This document shows, piece after piece, positions 24,371 through 36,421 of a stretch of 64,000 nt of DNA. The notes under the pieces are model-generated. The model did no database searches, was not told where the DNA came from, and saw nothing but the letters and a program-made list of their open reading frames with translations. The first letter of the stretch is position 1. Each line of letters opens with the position of its first letter. Source of the DNA: Cladopsammia gracilis (lineage: Eukaryota > Cnidaria > Anthozoa > Scleractinia > Dendrophylliidae); the NCBI GenBank assembly GCA_022457155.1, contig JAJGOT010000274.1, positions 125,001 through 189,000 on the forward strand. The letters run 5' to 3'. Both the position numbers and the translations under genes were made by a program.

Positions 24371-25568
24371 CAGTCGGACCTCTATTAAGCGGCCACCCTA
24401 GGGACTTTGAAAACTGGCCGCTTAATAAGGGTTGGCCGTTTAATAGAGGTACAATATAAATTGGATAGAAATGGCAGTCAACGTAATTTTATTGCCTCTA
24501 TATAGCAAAAGGCTTGTTGAAAAGTGAATATATGTCAAGTGAAGATAAATGAAAAATCATTGAAACAAAAAATTAAGTGCCCTGTATTTGCGCATTTCAA
24601 GTCCGTGCAAAGTTCTAGCTTTAACACAGAAAGCATGTAGTCGATAAGTACAGTATTTTTTGGTGTTGAGAAGGAACAGAAAAATATGCAAATCCATGTA
24701 GCAAAACATCAAGTTTCTTAGGCCTTTTTTGCACAAACAGTCTGTAAAAATTTTAGCTCAAAATATTTCATGGACAATTTATTTAAAATAATCCGTCACT
24801 GCTGTTTGCCGTTGTGGAGCTCGGAGTTGTAACGAGAAGATCAAGTCATTTGCCTAAAGTTCCGATAGATAGGGCAAGGTCCTGGTAACCGTGAAACTGG
24901 GCAAGTGGAGATTAAATTGCAGTTTTTATTGTTATCAGTTTTCACCTTCATATTATCTGTCACCATTTCGCTTGAAAAGCTGATTTGCTGCCCGCTTAAT
25001 AGAGGTAAAAATACAATAAATACTAAACTTGCAACAGCAAAAAGGTGGCCGCGGCCGCTTAATAGAGGTGGAGGGGTGACGAATGGTAAATCCGAGACTC
25101 GTCGAGACGCCGAGACCCTTGTTTCAAAATCCGAGACCGCGACCGTAGCTACGTTATAAAATCCGAGCCCGAGACCCAATGCGGGAAAAAACCGAGCCCG
25201 AGACTTTGTGCCAAAAATGTACGATTCACCTATCAAACAACCAACAAGGATGAAGAATGAGAATGCTTGACAAAAGTATCCGAGACTCCGAGACCTTGAG
25301 GAAAACAATCCGAGACTTCAAGACAGAAAAAGCACCAGCCAAACGAGACTTTGAGACTTAAAACAAAAACTGCCGAGATTTCGAGACCGGACCAAAATTT
25401 TCCGAGACCCACGATTTTGAAGGTACCATTCGCCACCCCTAGGTGGCCGTTGAATAGAGGTATCGAATGCAGCACTTTACTGACAAATAATTCGGGACTT
25501 TGGAAAGTGGCCGCTTAATGGAGGGTGGCCGCTTAATGGAGGGTGGCCGCTTAATAGAGGTCCGACTG
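24371..25568. mobile_element. pogo/Tigger-like non-autonomous element, 1.2 kb
   Basis: Ends cagtcggacctctattaagc and the exact inverse gcttaatagaggtccgactg are each flanked by TA (24369-24370 and 25569-25570). CAGT ends with TA duplication point to the pogo/Tigger branch of Tc1/mariner. The 'ggccgcttaatagagg' end motif also occurs internally several times (near 24995, 25045 and 25440-25560). The segment 25080-25440 is a run of 'ccgagac' motifs. No transposase frame. Confidence 0.85.
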
Positions 25569-25892
25569 TATCATCAATCATCATTGATTATTGATTCCCA
25601 CGCAGGCATCTCTGACATATACATAATATTCAAGGAATTGTTTCCGGTTTCAAATCAATTAAATCGATCATTCCAGTGGAACCTTTTACCCTAGACACCC
25701 GCTTAATATGGACACCTCGTTAATACGGACAATTTCATCTCAGTGTCCCGACGGAATTTCATATACTGGCCAAAGTTACACCGCTTAACTGAAGGAAACC
25801 CTGTTTAATACTGTCACAACAAAAAAAAACTGATCAAAGCTCGGCTTGTGGTGGGTTTTCTATTAATTAACGTATACAGTATGCAGTGCCTG

Positions 25893-26012
25893 TTTAAAGA
25901 TACCCCGTTCAAGACTAAAACCCCTAAAGGCCATGCCCTGTCGCTTCCGGCACGTCCCCAGATAAGGGAGTACCCCCCTCCCCCCCCCCCCCCCCCCCCT
26001 CCACCCGCCCCT
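25893..26012. repeat. Poly-C-bounded dispersed repeat, family B (copy 5, short)
   Basis: Contains 'gataccccgttcaagac' units and ends with ataagggagtaccccc and a long C tract. Only the right-hand end of the family is present. Confidence 0.6.
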
Positions 26013-26148
26013 ACAATATAAGTAACTACAGTCGAACCGCTCCGTACTGATACTAGACGGACACAAGAATATTAGAAGCAGTTCACTTGGTACCGCAGTA
26101 ATATGGACACATTCGTGATACTGTACTAATACTACTAATATATGATTA

Positions 26149-26951
26149 AGGTCGCGGGGGACAGGTTCCGCTCATCAGTATGCATTTATGAAAAGAGTAT
26201 GCACGAAGTGCGACGGCTGACACCGAAAATGCGCGAAATATTCACGAACAGGCTCTGTAATGTTTCTGCATCAATAATTGCACGTGCAAAGCGTGTCAAC
26301 GCTTTGTTCTTTCTGCATGAAGTGTTGACAATAGCCCGAGGATTAAAATTGGCAAAATTACCATATATATATTTTTTGCATTCGTGTTTGCTCGGGAAGC
26401 CTTCGGAAGCGTAAAAACAAGCAATTTTGTGTCCAAGAATTCAGCGCGGATAGAGAATTTCATGAGTTGATACTGCAGGGAGGTAAACTAGGTGTATTGT
26501 AGATTGTCATATCTGACTCAAAATTTTTAAATAGGCTTTCAAAGGGAAGATATGAGGCTTCAAATTCTAATATGGACAATTTTGCTCCTTTAAAAGCTAA
26601 TAACTTTTAATCAAAGTTGAAATCAAAAAATCGAAGTCAGATATGACACAATAGACGTTTTGACGGATCAGTGATTGGCGAAATCAACTTGCTTTGTGTT
26701 CTTCGAGGAGCAAACTTGGACACAAAACCACGTTTTAAAACAAACTAACTTTAGTAGCTTACAGCATTGACGCAAAGCGCGATCCCTTCAATAAAAAACA
26801 ATCCTTATGCACTTCCATTATTCTCCAATATCTCTGTTAAATGTTAGCGAAATCGGCTTTCAAACGTTCACGATATAACGTTTTTCAAAGTGACACTCCT
26901 GCTAAAATTTTGCTTTATGAATTTATTCATGGACAGGTATCCCCCGCGACC
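26149..26951. mobile_element. TTAA-flanked non-autonomous DNA transposon
   Basis: Ends ggtcgcgggggacagg and acaggtatcccccgcgacc are inverse over about 13 bases and are flanked by TTAA on both sides (26145-26148 and 26952-26955). TTAA duplication is typical of piggyBac and some Kolobok elements. About 800 bp; the 90-codon open frame inside has no recognisable product. Confidence 0.7.
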
Positions 26952-27206
26952 TTAATGTAACTAGACAGGGAGTTTCCTCGGTAAGCCCATTAGTCTTGTT
27001 AAACAAGACTTTCGAAACTTCCAGCTCCATATTAAGCATACTTTTGTCATATGTAAAATCCTGTAAATGTTGATATTGGGCTAATAAAAAAAAATTATTG
27101 AAACAATTATAAATTACGAATGTGCCGGACAATTTCACGTAAGTGTCATGAATACGTGTTCAACTAATGACCCCGACATCGTAATGTCGTCACACAACTG
27201 AATGTT

Positions 27207-27615
27207 CGTATTAACAATGATTTAGAAATACATAGACAAGTAAAAACAAGCGATATAATATCCCGACGTTTCAGCGACCTCATGACGCCATTATCAAGGG
27301 TACAAATGAGAATAAAATTAACAAATGCGAGTTCAAGAGTAATAACTAATTTACATAGCGGAGGTGGCTACACAAATATTTTAGCACGGATAGAATCCGT
27401 TTGCACATTCAAACTCGGTGTTAATTGTTTGATGTAAAGCATCTCGTTGACAAGACAATCAAATTTGTGTAGCCACCTCCGCTATGTAAATTAGTTATTA
27501 CTTTTGAACTCGCATTTGTTAATTTTATTTTATTCTCATTTGTACCCTTGATAATGGCGTCATGAGGTCGCTGAAACGTCGGGATATTATATCGCTTGTT
27601 TTCACTTGTCTATGT
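27207..27615. mobile_element. Foldback retroelement tail with 13-bp target duplication
   Basis: Arms of about 150 bases (around 27230-27385 and 27460-27614) are inverted copies, each containing 'gtcatgaggtcgctgaaacg' or its inverse. The sequence acaactgaatgtt occurs directly on both sides (27194-27206 and 27616-27628). A 13-bp duplication fits a retroelement rather than a DNA transposon; inverted tails are known for Penelope-like elements. The assignment is inference. Confidence 0.6.
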
Positions 27616-27628
27616 ACAACTGAATGTT

Positions 27629-29214
27629 ACTGCAAAAATCAGCGAAAAATCAATAGAAACGGACCGAAAGAAAAAGTTTGGAACTAAAACCCCGGCAGGT
27701 GCACCTAACGACTGTATTACCAGATAGCTGTTCGGGTTGCTCACTTGTACCACCCTCAGATTTTCGGTTTACAATTAGATGGAAAGTTAAAGTTCTCAAA
27801 CCGGAAATGTGAGCCGACCTTTTCGGATCCAATAAATCGAGAGGGCGAAAAATTCTATTTTTGGTTCTTAAAACTTCCAGCCAAAAATTTCGGGAAGCAA
27901 GTAGCTCCCTTAAAAAATTCTCGGCATACTTTAGCTAACTTAAATAATTCTTTGCATACTTTAAGAGGCCATGTCACCATTTCTAGAGTTAACGTTAAAA
28001 AAAACAAAATACTATTTCTATCAGTGGAAACCAAGAGAACATAGCTTTATGTTCTCTTGGTGGAAACCCAACAATAATGGCCCAGTATTGTTTAACATTA
28101 TTTTATTCAGCGCCCTATGAGTAAACTTGGGCTACAGATGGTCAGGACAGAAATCGATTGCAACTTGAAAAAATAAGCCAATTTTTTTCAAGTTTATTGC
28201 TTTGTGCCTTGGAAAACTCGCTAAAACTCAGATCATGGTTCATTCTCTGGTCGAAAATTAATATCACATGATATCTTCATTTTATTGTTTTCATAAGCAT
28301 TAAGTGTATGGCAAAGGTACTTAGTTGGAGGTCATTTTGATCCCCAAAAGTCAAAATCTAGGAAAAAAGGATTTTGTTCCTAATCGGCTGTCGATCTGTT
28401 GAATAATCAGCTAAGGCATCCGAAAGTTGGTAGCTGATACAAATATCACTTTAACGGCATTCGTTATAAATCGTCAAAAGAAACTGCATAAACCAAACCT
28501 TTTGTGAACTTGGCTCGTTGGGTGCCTCTGGTTATAAATGTATAAATGTAATAAGCTGAACTATTCAACTATTGAAAGCTGTCCAATTCACGTGTATGAC
28601 AAACCTTTGTGAATTAGATGTAGATGTAGCCGGATAACGTTTATTTAGCGTTAATTTTGTTGTAGACTACGACTGAGGTCCCGGAGAGCGCGCGAAAATC
28701 GCGTCGCATCTCCTCGCGAACGCGATTTTTGCGCGCGCTCGCGTGATTGCCCCTTCGACTATTCCTGAGGAGGGATAAGATTCAGTTTTGTTGCTGATTA
28801 AAATAGTAATACGAAGACAAACAAACAAAGAATATAGAGGTCGGCACTGCTAGAAAATTCTTAGTAAGTGAATTAACTGCACAACCGCCTACTCTCCGGA
28901 TACACCCCGGAAACGACACTTGTAAACTTTACTAGTTTTAAATCACTGCATTTGAAGTTTACCCTCACATTTGATCAAACTTTTCAACGATATAACATTT
29001 ATAGATGAAAGTTAGAGGCACTAAACGCTGAGTTTTACTGACAGGAATATTTTTTCGCTGAAGGAAAAAAACAGCGTTTCTTTTGCGGAAGCCAAGCGTC
29101 AACCTGAAGCAATTCACTGAAGTGCAGGTAAGCCTAGCGGTGTTTATCAGCTTGCTAAGTTAACTTCACTTATGTGAACTTGCTAACTTCACAGTTTTTG
29201 TGTAACGATATAGT
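27629..29214. other. No gene recognised
   Basis: No supported feature, except a GC-rich imperfect hairpin around 28680-28745 (gcgcgcgaaaatcgcg paired with cgcgatttttgcgcgc). Open frames lack recognisable products. Confidence 0.5.

Positions 29215-29307
<93 letters not shown>
29215..29307. repeat. (TAG)n microsatellite
   Basis: About 30 nearly uninterrupted TAG/AGT trinucleotides with one A substitution. Confidence 0.95.
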
Positions 29308-29456
29308 ATCCTTTATTTAAACACGATCAGTAATTAAAGAAATTAACATGCTTGAGAGGTCGTGTTCTAGATTATAATATAACAAGAAAATATGCACAAT
29401 GTTGTAATATTTGTCAATTGCCCGTTGAAGACATAACCAGCACAAAAGCCTTTGAT

Positions 29457-29701
29457 ACACGGTTCAACACTTGTTGATCAACAGATGTTGCAACGATGTC
29501 AACGGTGTATCATGCCATGATGAATGTTGAAATAGGCCATTCAACATGTTGAAAGTTGTTGAATGAAAATAGAGAAGGGGCCTATTTCCGCTCAATTCAA
29601 CAAGATGCAACTTGTTGAACGACCTCAGTCAATCGTTTAAAATCCGGTTGAATATGTTTTCTACTCATTCAACAAGTTGAGCAACAAATGTTGAACCGTG
29701 T
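29457..29701. mobile_element. MITE with acacggttcaac inverted ends
   Basis: acacggttcaacacttgttg at the left and caacaaatgttgaaccgtgt at the right are inverse. The interior repeats 'gttgaat' and 'caacttgttgaa' words. A diverged partial relative lies near 14062-14215. Confidence 0.75.
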
Positions 29702-30159
29702 GCTGTTTGCTTAAGGTTTTTCAAATGCAATTTCCTTTATTTCGGTTGAAATTTGCTTTGTAGTCAAACTGCGGAAATTACTCCACACAATGTTGACAAT
29801 GTTCACCCTCTAAGTGAAACCGGTTTTCCGGTTGTCACGCATTCATTCAGTAAAAATGTACACGGCGTCTCAACATATTTCGTGTTTTTTGGTCGGTGTT
29901 GCAGAAACTATATTGTTGGTTTGCTTTTGTGTTGTAAGTAGCTTGGGAATTTATTCACGATATTCACTGTCTTTTGAATCTTTTGTTTGCGTCATGGGTA
30001 ATCGCAACATCCGCAACACCAAATGTTTTGGGTGGGTATGTGTCGCCCGGGAATTTGGATCCCGTTTTAGTAAACGGTTGGTTAAATTTTTCAAAGAAAT
30101 AAGTCAAAAGTTATCTCGGCCAGGGTAACTCGGGAGGAGGGTTGTCTCGAGTACCTGAG

Positions 30160-30650
30160 ACCATATAAAGAATTTGCACTCAAATTGATACCCCGTTCTA
30201 GAAAAAGGTTAATTATTCATTCCACGTTCTAGAAATTGCGCAACTTTTAATAGCCCGTTTTTTTGAAAAGTTATTTCTTTGTTTGTTCGATAATTCTGCT
30301 TCTACACAAATAAGCAGCATTATTGCTTCGATTTCAAACAGAAGATAAAGCCACAATCGACAATTTCTTTTTCAAACAGAAGATAAAGCCACGATCGACA
30401 ATTTCTTTACTTACCATATTATAAAATTGTCTTCAGAAACTTTTACTGAAACGTTTGTTCGTTAACGTATTTTGTTAAGCAAATTCTCTACTGAATCATT
30501 CAAATAGCTGCTGATAATTTGAAGCTTCCTTGCGTTCAAAATATTATACCCCGTTCCAGGAAACGTCTCTAAAATCGTTCTAGATCAGGAGTCCCAAAAT
30601 CACGACCACGTTGGGCGGCACATACCCGTACAGGTATTTTGGGGGAGTAA
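30160..30650. repeat. Poly-C-bounded dispersed repeat, family B (copy 6, decayed)
   Basis: Units with 'gataccccgttctaga' recur, and the right end is gggcggcacatacccgta followed by ttttgggggagta. The terminal C tract is eroded. A 35-base segment around 30330-30400 (acagaagataaagccac) is duplicated in tandem. Confidence 0.55.
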
Positions 30651-31009
30651 ACGCAGCAAAATTGTTGTGGAACTGCAAACGAGCCAAAAAGGGCCATGCC
30701 CAGTGGGAGTTTTCAAAGGAATGAAAACGCAACAGACGTGGCCGCGGAAATTGACCGAAAACACGCGCTGGTATCAGCCGTAAATGCAAGCGAGTAAGCT
30801 ATTCATTCATTTATTATTCTTTTACTCTTCGCCACGGTTCTCGTGATGTCTACAATTCTGCTAACCAAAAATTTCCACTTTGGCTTTAATAGTCAAATTG
30901 TAAATCTTCGGGAATTGGAACAAGCGTAGACGACCGTGTGAAACATGGGAAATGGCCAGGGAGAATACGCTATGACGCTACAATAGAATACGCTATGACG
31001 ATGAGAAAT

Positions 31010-32191
31010 CACAGGGAGCCCATACAATCTGTTTGTGTAGCATAGTAATGACCGTTTGTAATTTTATAGGAAATGTATGGGATTTACCTAAATTTCATAT
31101 TATGGCGACGTATCGCCAAATTTATGTACTGATCAACGCTAAATAAACGTTAAATTACCTTATTTGTTGTTTGTTGTCGTCCTTTTGCCGTAAAAGTGAT
31201 TTTTGAGCGATTTTGAAGGATTCTGAGTTCGCCATTGACTGTGCGTCTAAGAGACAAGGGTGGAAAGAGATTTTTGAACGGCTCCAGCGCCGAGGCGATT
31301 TTTTCACATAAAATCGCATCGCTCAGCCTTCAAACCGCGCAACAGAAAAGCCCAAAGATTCACGCTTCTTCTCGTACCTCTCGATCGAAAATCCGTCCAA
31401 ACGGCCCGGAGCTAGCCGTCGAAGAAAATCAAAATCCCACACTTTCCAAGCGGTCGATATTCGTATCAACATTTTGCCGTGCCAGCCCAGCCAGAAACCG
31501 TCCTGCTGATTGCCTCTTTCTGATTGGTCGCCGTTAAACAATAACCGATTCAAAATACGTACCGAGGGTGGGGAGCCATAGGCACGAGTCTGGTGAGTAA
31601 ACGGTTCGACCTTACGAAAATGCCTATGGCTCCCCACCCTCCGTACGTATTTTGAATCGGTTATTGTTTAACGGCGACCAATCAGAAAGAGGCAATCAGC
31701 AGGACGGTTTCTGGCTGGCACGGCAAAATGTTGATACGAATATCGACCGCTTGGAAAGTGTGGGATTTTGATTTTCTTCGACGGCTAGCTCCGGGCCGTT
31801 TGGACGGATTTTCGATCGAGAGGTACGAGAAGAAGCGTGAATCTTTGGGCCTTTCTGTTGCGCGGTTTGAAAGCTGAGCGATGCGATTTTATGTGAAAAA
31901 ATCGCCTCGGCGCTGGAGCCGTTCAAAAATCTCTTTCCACCCTTGTCTTTCTCTTAGACGCACAGTCAGCGGCGAACTCAGAATCCTTCAAAATCGCTCA
32001 AAAATCACTTTTACGGCAAAAGGACGACAACACACAACAAATAAGGTAATTTAACGTTTATTTAGCGTTGATCAGTACATACATTTGGCGATACGTCGCC
32101 ATAATGTGAAATTTAGGTAAATCCCATACATTCCCTATAAAATTACAAACGGTCATTATGTTACACAAACAGATTGTATGGGCTCCCTGTG
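31010..32191. mobile_element. Giant near-perfect palindrome, about 573-bp arms, 7-bp target duplication
   Basis: Left arm 31010-31584 and right arm 31621-32191 are inverse copies with very few differences, separated by a 36-base loop. The ends are cacagggagcccatac and its inverse. GAGAAAT flanks both sides (31003-31009 and 32192-32198). The mirrored open frames in the two arms are by-products of the symmetry. A diverged single-arm relative is at 38603-39170. Best read as a recently inserted foldback transposon of unknown superfamily. Confidence 0.85.
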
Positions 32192-32513
32192 GAGAAATGC
32201 GCTCCGCATTGCGATGTAAACAAAATATGCATATAACATGTAATGCGAGATCCCGCGGATAAAGTTTAGCGGGAAAAGTACAAGAAGGCGCTGCACTCCG
32301 GAATATCACACCCATAGCTACTTGTTATAAACTATTCTCTTGAAACTCTTTTTTAAGAATATCTCGAGTTCCTAGTTTTAATGATTTTGCAAAACCTCTT
32401 TCAATATTTTCTAGATTAATTGTTATATCTTTACAGAAATTTAAAAAAATAAAATTATGCAAAATGGGGGGGGGGGGGGGGTGGGGTGCAGGAACAGGGG
32501 ACTTAAAGTCGAA

Positions 32514-32856
32514 CCCCGTTAATACGGACACCTAAGGGACCACGGAAACTGTCCGTATCAACGGGGTGTCCGTATTAACGGGGTGTCTGTATTAACGGGG
32601 TGTCCGTACTAACGGGGTGTCCGTACTAACGGGGTGTCCGTATTAACGGGGTGTCCGTATTAACGGGGTGTCCGTATTAACAGGGTGTCCATATTAACGG
32701 GGTGTCCGTATTAACAGAGTGCCCGTGTTAACGGGGTGTCCGTGTTAACGGGGTGTCCGTATTAACGGGGTGACCATATTAACGGGGTGTCCATATTAAC
32801 TGGGTGTCCATATTAACGGGGTTGTCCGTATTAACGGGGTGTCCGTATTAACAAAG
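32514..32856. repeat. Minisatellite of about 18 bp built from a transposon end
   Basis: About eighteen copies of a gtgtccgtattaacgggg unit run head to tail with point variants (gtactaacgggg, catattaac). The array begins next to agtcgaaccccgttaatac, which is the inverse orientation of the same word. That word resembles the 'cagtcgaacctctattaagc' ends of the pogo-like elements in this window. Confidence 0.9.
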
Positions 32857-34174
32857 TAACATACAATAAACTGCAGGGCTGATCTGACTACTTCTGACTA
32901 ACTTTTACTTTTGTCCGCCAGTATATAAAGTATTTATAAAATAACTGAGATACTACGCGCGTTCTGATTGGCCAAAGACCTATTAACTATTGTGCCGGTA
33001 AACTCATAGAAAACCGCGCAAGCGAAACTGTAAAGTAAACAAAGTTCAATTTTCCACTGCATCAACACAAGCGTGAGGAGAAAGAATTTCACAACTCGAG
33101 CCGGTTTAGTGTCTTATTGCATATTGTGGTCTGTTAGAAGATGAGAAGAGAAGATATGTTTCTTGTAAACGATAAGTTGCTGCTCAAACCTGCAAAATAA
33201 AAAAAAATCCCCACGCACGCAAACAAAAAACGGCTTAACGACAAAAGAACACTAAGCTTTAATATTTTAAAACTGATATCAACAACAGGAATATATTTTC
33301 ATTTAACATTGGCTTGGAAAGGCTTACATGCAGCGATCAATGACAATCAAAACAACCTCGATATGTACTTTGTGAAGTTCATTGAACTGAAGGTTTAGCT
33401 ATTAGTGGAAAGCTCAAAAATTATAAATCCCAAATAGAAAACAATGGCTTTCAAACTGAGGAATTTTCGATTGAAATTCACTGAACTGAAGTTTATAAAT
33501 GTTCCTACAAATCCTAAGATAACTTCTAAATAAGACGGATTTTCACAGTGGAATTAAAAAGCAAGGGTTAAACAAATTATTTGCATGGAATGATCAAACA
33601 ATTCAACTGTAGGCTTAAAAAACAATGAGCTTAGTTTTCATTCAGAACTTAAAATGTAGAGAAGTACGGGCTTCATTGTACACTTCAAAGTAAGTGGATA
33701 AAGTCGAAAACATTTTCAGAAGCTGAGTTTCTAGAACTAACCTTTATTCCAATTGAAAAATTCTTGACAAGAAGGAAATCTTTGAATCCAACATACGCCA
33801 TAAAAATTTTAGGCTTTCAAACTTTCCTCGTACATTCATGATTACGGCGGCAGATTCCGGCGGCAGATTCCGGACACAATTTTCTGGATTTCCCATTCAA
33901 AGAACTTTTGAATCATTGAATATATTTTCTTCTATCAGCTGATAAATTCCAACTAATGAATTTCAAAGCGCTAAAACTTTTCATCACTTTCGTTGAACCC
34001 GTGAATTTGTCAGTGCAGTGCAGCTTTGTCAGTGGCATCGTGTAAAGTTCATTCTTTCAGCGGCTCTGATTGGTTTTCCCGGTCATATGATCAATGTTAT
34101 GAGAACAAGCTACTTGATCGGCACAAAACTACAACAAATTTCTCTCTTTCCAAACGCTTTTCATAGTTATTTCA
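32857..34174. other. No gene recognised
   Basis: AT-rich, without supported exons. 'cggcggcagattc' is duplicated near 33845-33870. No other feature. Confidence 0.5.
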
Positions 34175-34366
34175 TAAAAGCAATAGAACACATTTTCTAT
34201 GACTTTACCGGCGTAATAGAACCACTTGGGATGTTGGGAGAACACTCGAAAAGCTTGTAAACCACTCGCCTACGGCTCGTGGTTTACAAGCTTTTCTCGT
34301 GTTCTCCCAACATCCCGCGTGGTTCTATTACGCCGGTAAAGTCATAGAAAATGTGTTCTATTGCTT
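34175..34366. repeat. Palindromic MITE, about 90-bp arms
   Basis: The arm aagcaatagaacacatttt through gggagaacactcg is repeated inverted after the loop, with central bases actcgcctacggctcgtgg. Nearly perfect pairing. Confidence 0.85.
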
Positions 34367-34370
34367 AAAT

Positions 34371-34428
34371 AAAGTATATAAAGTCCGCCAGTATATAAAG
34401 CAGTATATAAAGCAGTATATAAAGCGGG
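34371..34428. repeat. Tandem agtatataaag units
   Basis: Four copies of (a)gtatataaag, the last three spaced as cagtatataaag. The same word occurs once near 32922. Each contains a TATA-like core, but no gene follows. Confidence 0.6.
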
Positions 34429-35006
34429 TTCACATGATTACGTAATTTAAGCGTTTTACTGTTTTTAAGAAAAAGTACAGTAAATTACCACATCTAACCC
34501 CACTATAAACACTATTCTATATTGTCAGGAAGCCTATAGTGCATAAGCCCCCGGCTTCTATATAGGCTTCCTTGTCAATACCACCTTAAACATTTTGTAG
34601 TCTATCGTATTTTAAGTTATTATAAATTTCTAGTGTATTGTCTTATTATTATTATTATTATATATACATATTTATACAATGAAGTGAATACTACGAGCTC
34701 TGTGATTGGTCGTTGCCTATGATCTATCAGAGTACAGACGCACGGCTGACGTCATAGAAAAATTGTTTGCTTTGTTTTGTCCAACATGGCGCGCAGTTTT
34801 GAAAATGTTTGCGAGATTATTCTGGATTGAGCAAGTGGAAGCCTCAAAAACTGTTTAGCATGAGCTGTTTACGAGCAAGAAAAAGAAGAAAACAAGACGA
34901 AAACTGTTCTTGGCGACTTGAAAAACAACTAAAGTGGTTCAAACAGTCGAGCTCTACGAGGCAAGTTCGTAATTTTACTCTTATTACTTTTCTGTTCATT
35001 GTATAA

Positions 35007-35195
35007 AACAAATAGATTCCGTTTTGCCGTGTGTCTGTTCAGTTATAGATTACAGAAGACGTCAAAATGTGGTAAGAACATCAGTGACACACTCGCCTGC
35101 GGCTCGTGTGCCACTTTTTTGTTCTTACCACATTTTGACGTCATCTGTGATCTATAACTGAACAGACACACGGCCAAATGGAATCTATTTGTTAA
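35007..35195. repeat. Palindromic MITE, about 88-bp arms
   Basis: aacaaatagattccgttttg through aatgtggtaagaacatc is mirrored after the loop. The centre actcgcctgcggctcgtg is nearly identical to the centre of the hairpin at 34175-34366, although the arms differ. Confidence 0.8.
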
Positions 35196-36405
35196 ATATA
35201 TATATATATTTTTTAATGTGGTTAATGGCAAAATAAATAAAATGAAAATGAAAATATAAAGACACTGAAAAGATACGATATTAGACCGTGAGGAGTCTTT
35301 CAACTAAATTGATAGTATATGACTGTGTAGTTGACTGACTTGACGCATCTGCCCTCCCACCTGCTTAGTGCCTATTTTGACTTTGGCAACTCATCGAGGT
35401 AAAAAAAGATGGAGTACTAGATGCGGAGATATAGCTAATAAGAAACTGACCACATGGCGATTTAAACCGTTTATATAAAAGGCATAGTTTATCGAGTTTA
35501 TTTAACCGGAAAATCTCAGGCGTTTTCTAGAGAATAATTTACATCCATAAAAACTGCATAAATGCCAATGTTCTTTTAAAGTCTTTGGAGTTGTAAAGAC
35601 AATTAAACCAATACTGAGTTATTATTATTATTATTTATTATTTTAATACTATTTCCTTTTGATCAGCTACTGACTGTTTATTGATTTATAATCTTCTAGT
35701 CGTAAGTTTTTACCGCGTGTTTCCTAAAAGTATACTTTTTCATATTACAGTAGAGCTTAGTATATCTCTTAGTTTGTATCAGGAGGGGTTCGGTTGCAAC
35801 TGGAACGAAAGTTCTGTTTCTTACTCCTGCCACACTTAAATATTTTCCATTTGCTATAATTGTATATATCATGTTAGTTGTTTGTAAATGTTTTTAATGT
35901 GGCGAATTCATTAAACTTAAACTTATTTTTAAACTAAGACTCCTGCGAACGCCCATGGAAGCGAAGAGAGGCATTCGATCTTTTTGTCAGATGTTTTGTG
36001 TCCTTTCTGTTGTTGATAATGATTTCAAATAAATTATTTAGAATAACTCCTTCTCCTCGACATTTTTCAGTTCTTAAGATTGTGTCACATGATAAGAAAT
36101 AAAACACAAACAGCGATGATAAACATGGTAAACCAACGCATTTTTATAATAAACTTGACGTTTCGTATGCTAAGCGACTTACATTTTCAAAAGTAACCGT
36201 TACAGTGTTTGAAAACTGTTTATATAGTTCAAAATTAGGGATCTGGAACCAAGATTAAGAAAAACAATCTTAACAGTAATTTAACAGTACGGACTGTCAG
36301 TCCTAAGAAGCTAAAGCTAACAAAGCATCAGCTTTTCACTGCTAACGTTGACATTAAAGGAAGGCTGTAGTTCTTGAATCAACAAAGTCTCCTTGATTTT
36401 TGCAG
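35196..36405. promoter_or_regulatory. Upstream region and probable 5'-UTR intron end of TAZ gene B
   Basis: No gene is seen. It ends with a strong acceptor, cttgatttttgcag (AG at 36404-36405), 16 bases before the chosen start codon, so a non-coding first exon is expected upstream but could not be placed. Confidence 0.4.
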
Positions 36406-36421
36406 TGTCACATACTCCACA

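Noticed and set aside
27460..27614. Hammerhead ribozyme in the foldback retroelement tail
   Set aside because: The gtcatgaggtcgctgaaacg segment is reminiscent, but the required CUGANGA core is not present as read by eye.
31235..31926. Mirrored open frames of 76-104 codons in the two arms of the large palindrome
   Set aside because: They are the same sequence read twice because of the symmetry; no known domain, no splice context, and the diverged single-arm relative does not keep the frame.
34371..34428. Cluster of promoter TATA boxes
   Set aside because: The TATA-like words are tandem copies of a short repeat and no gene follows in either direction.
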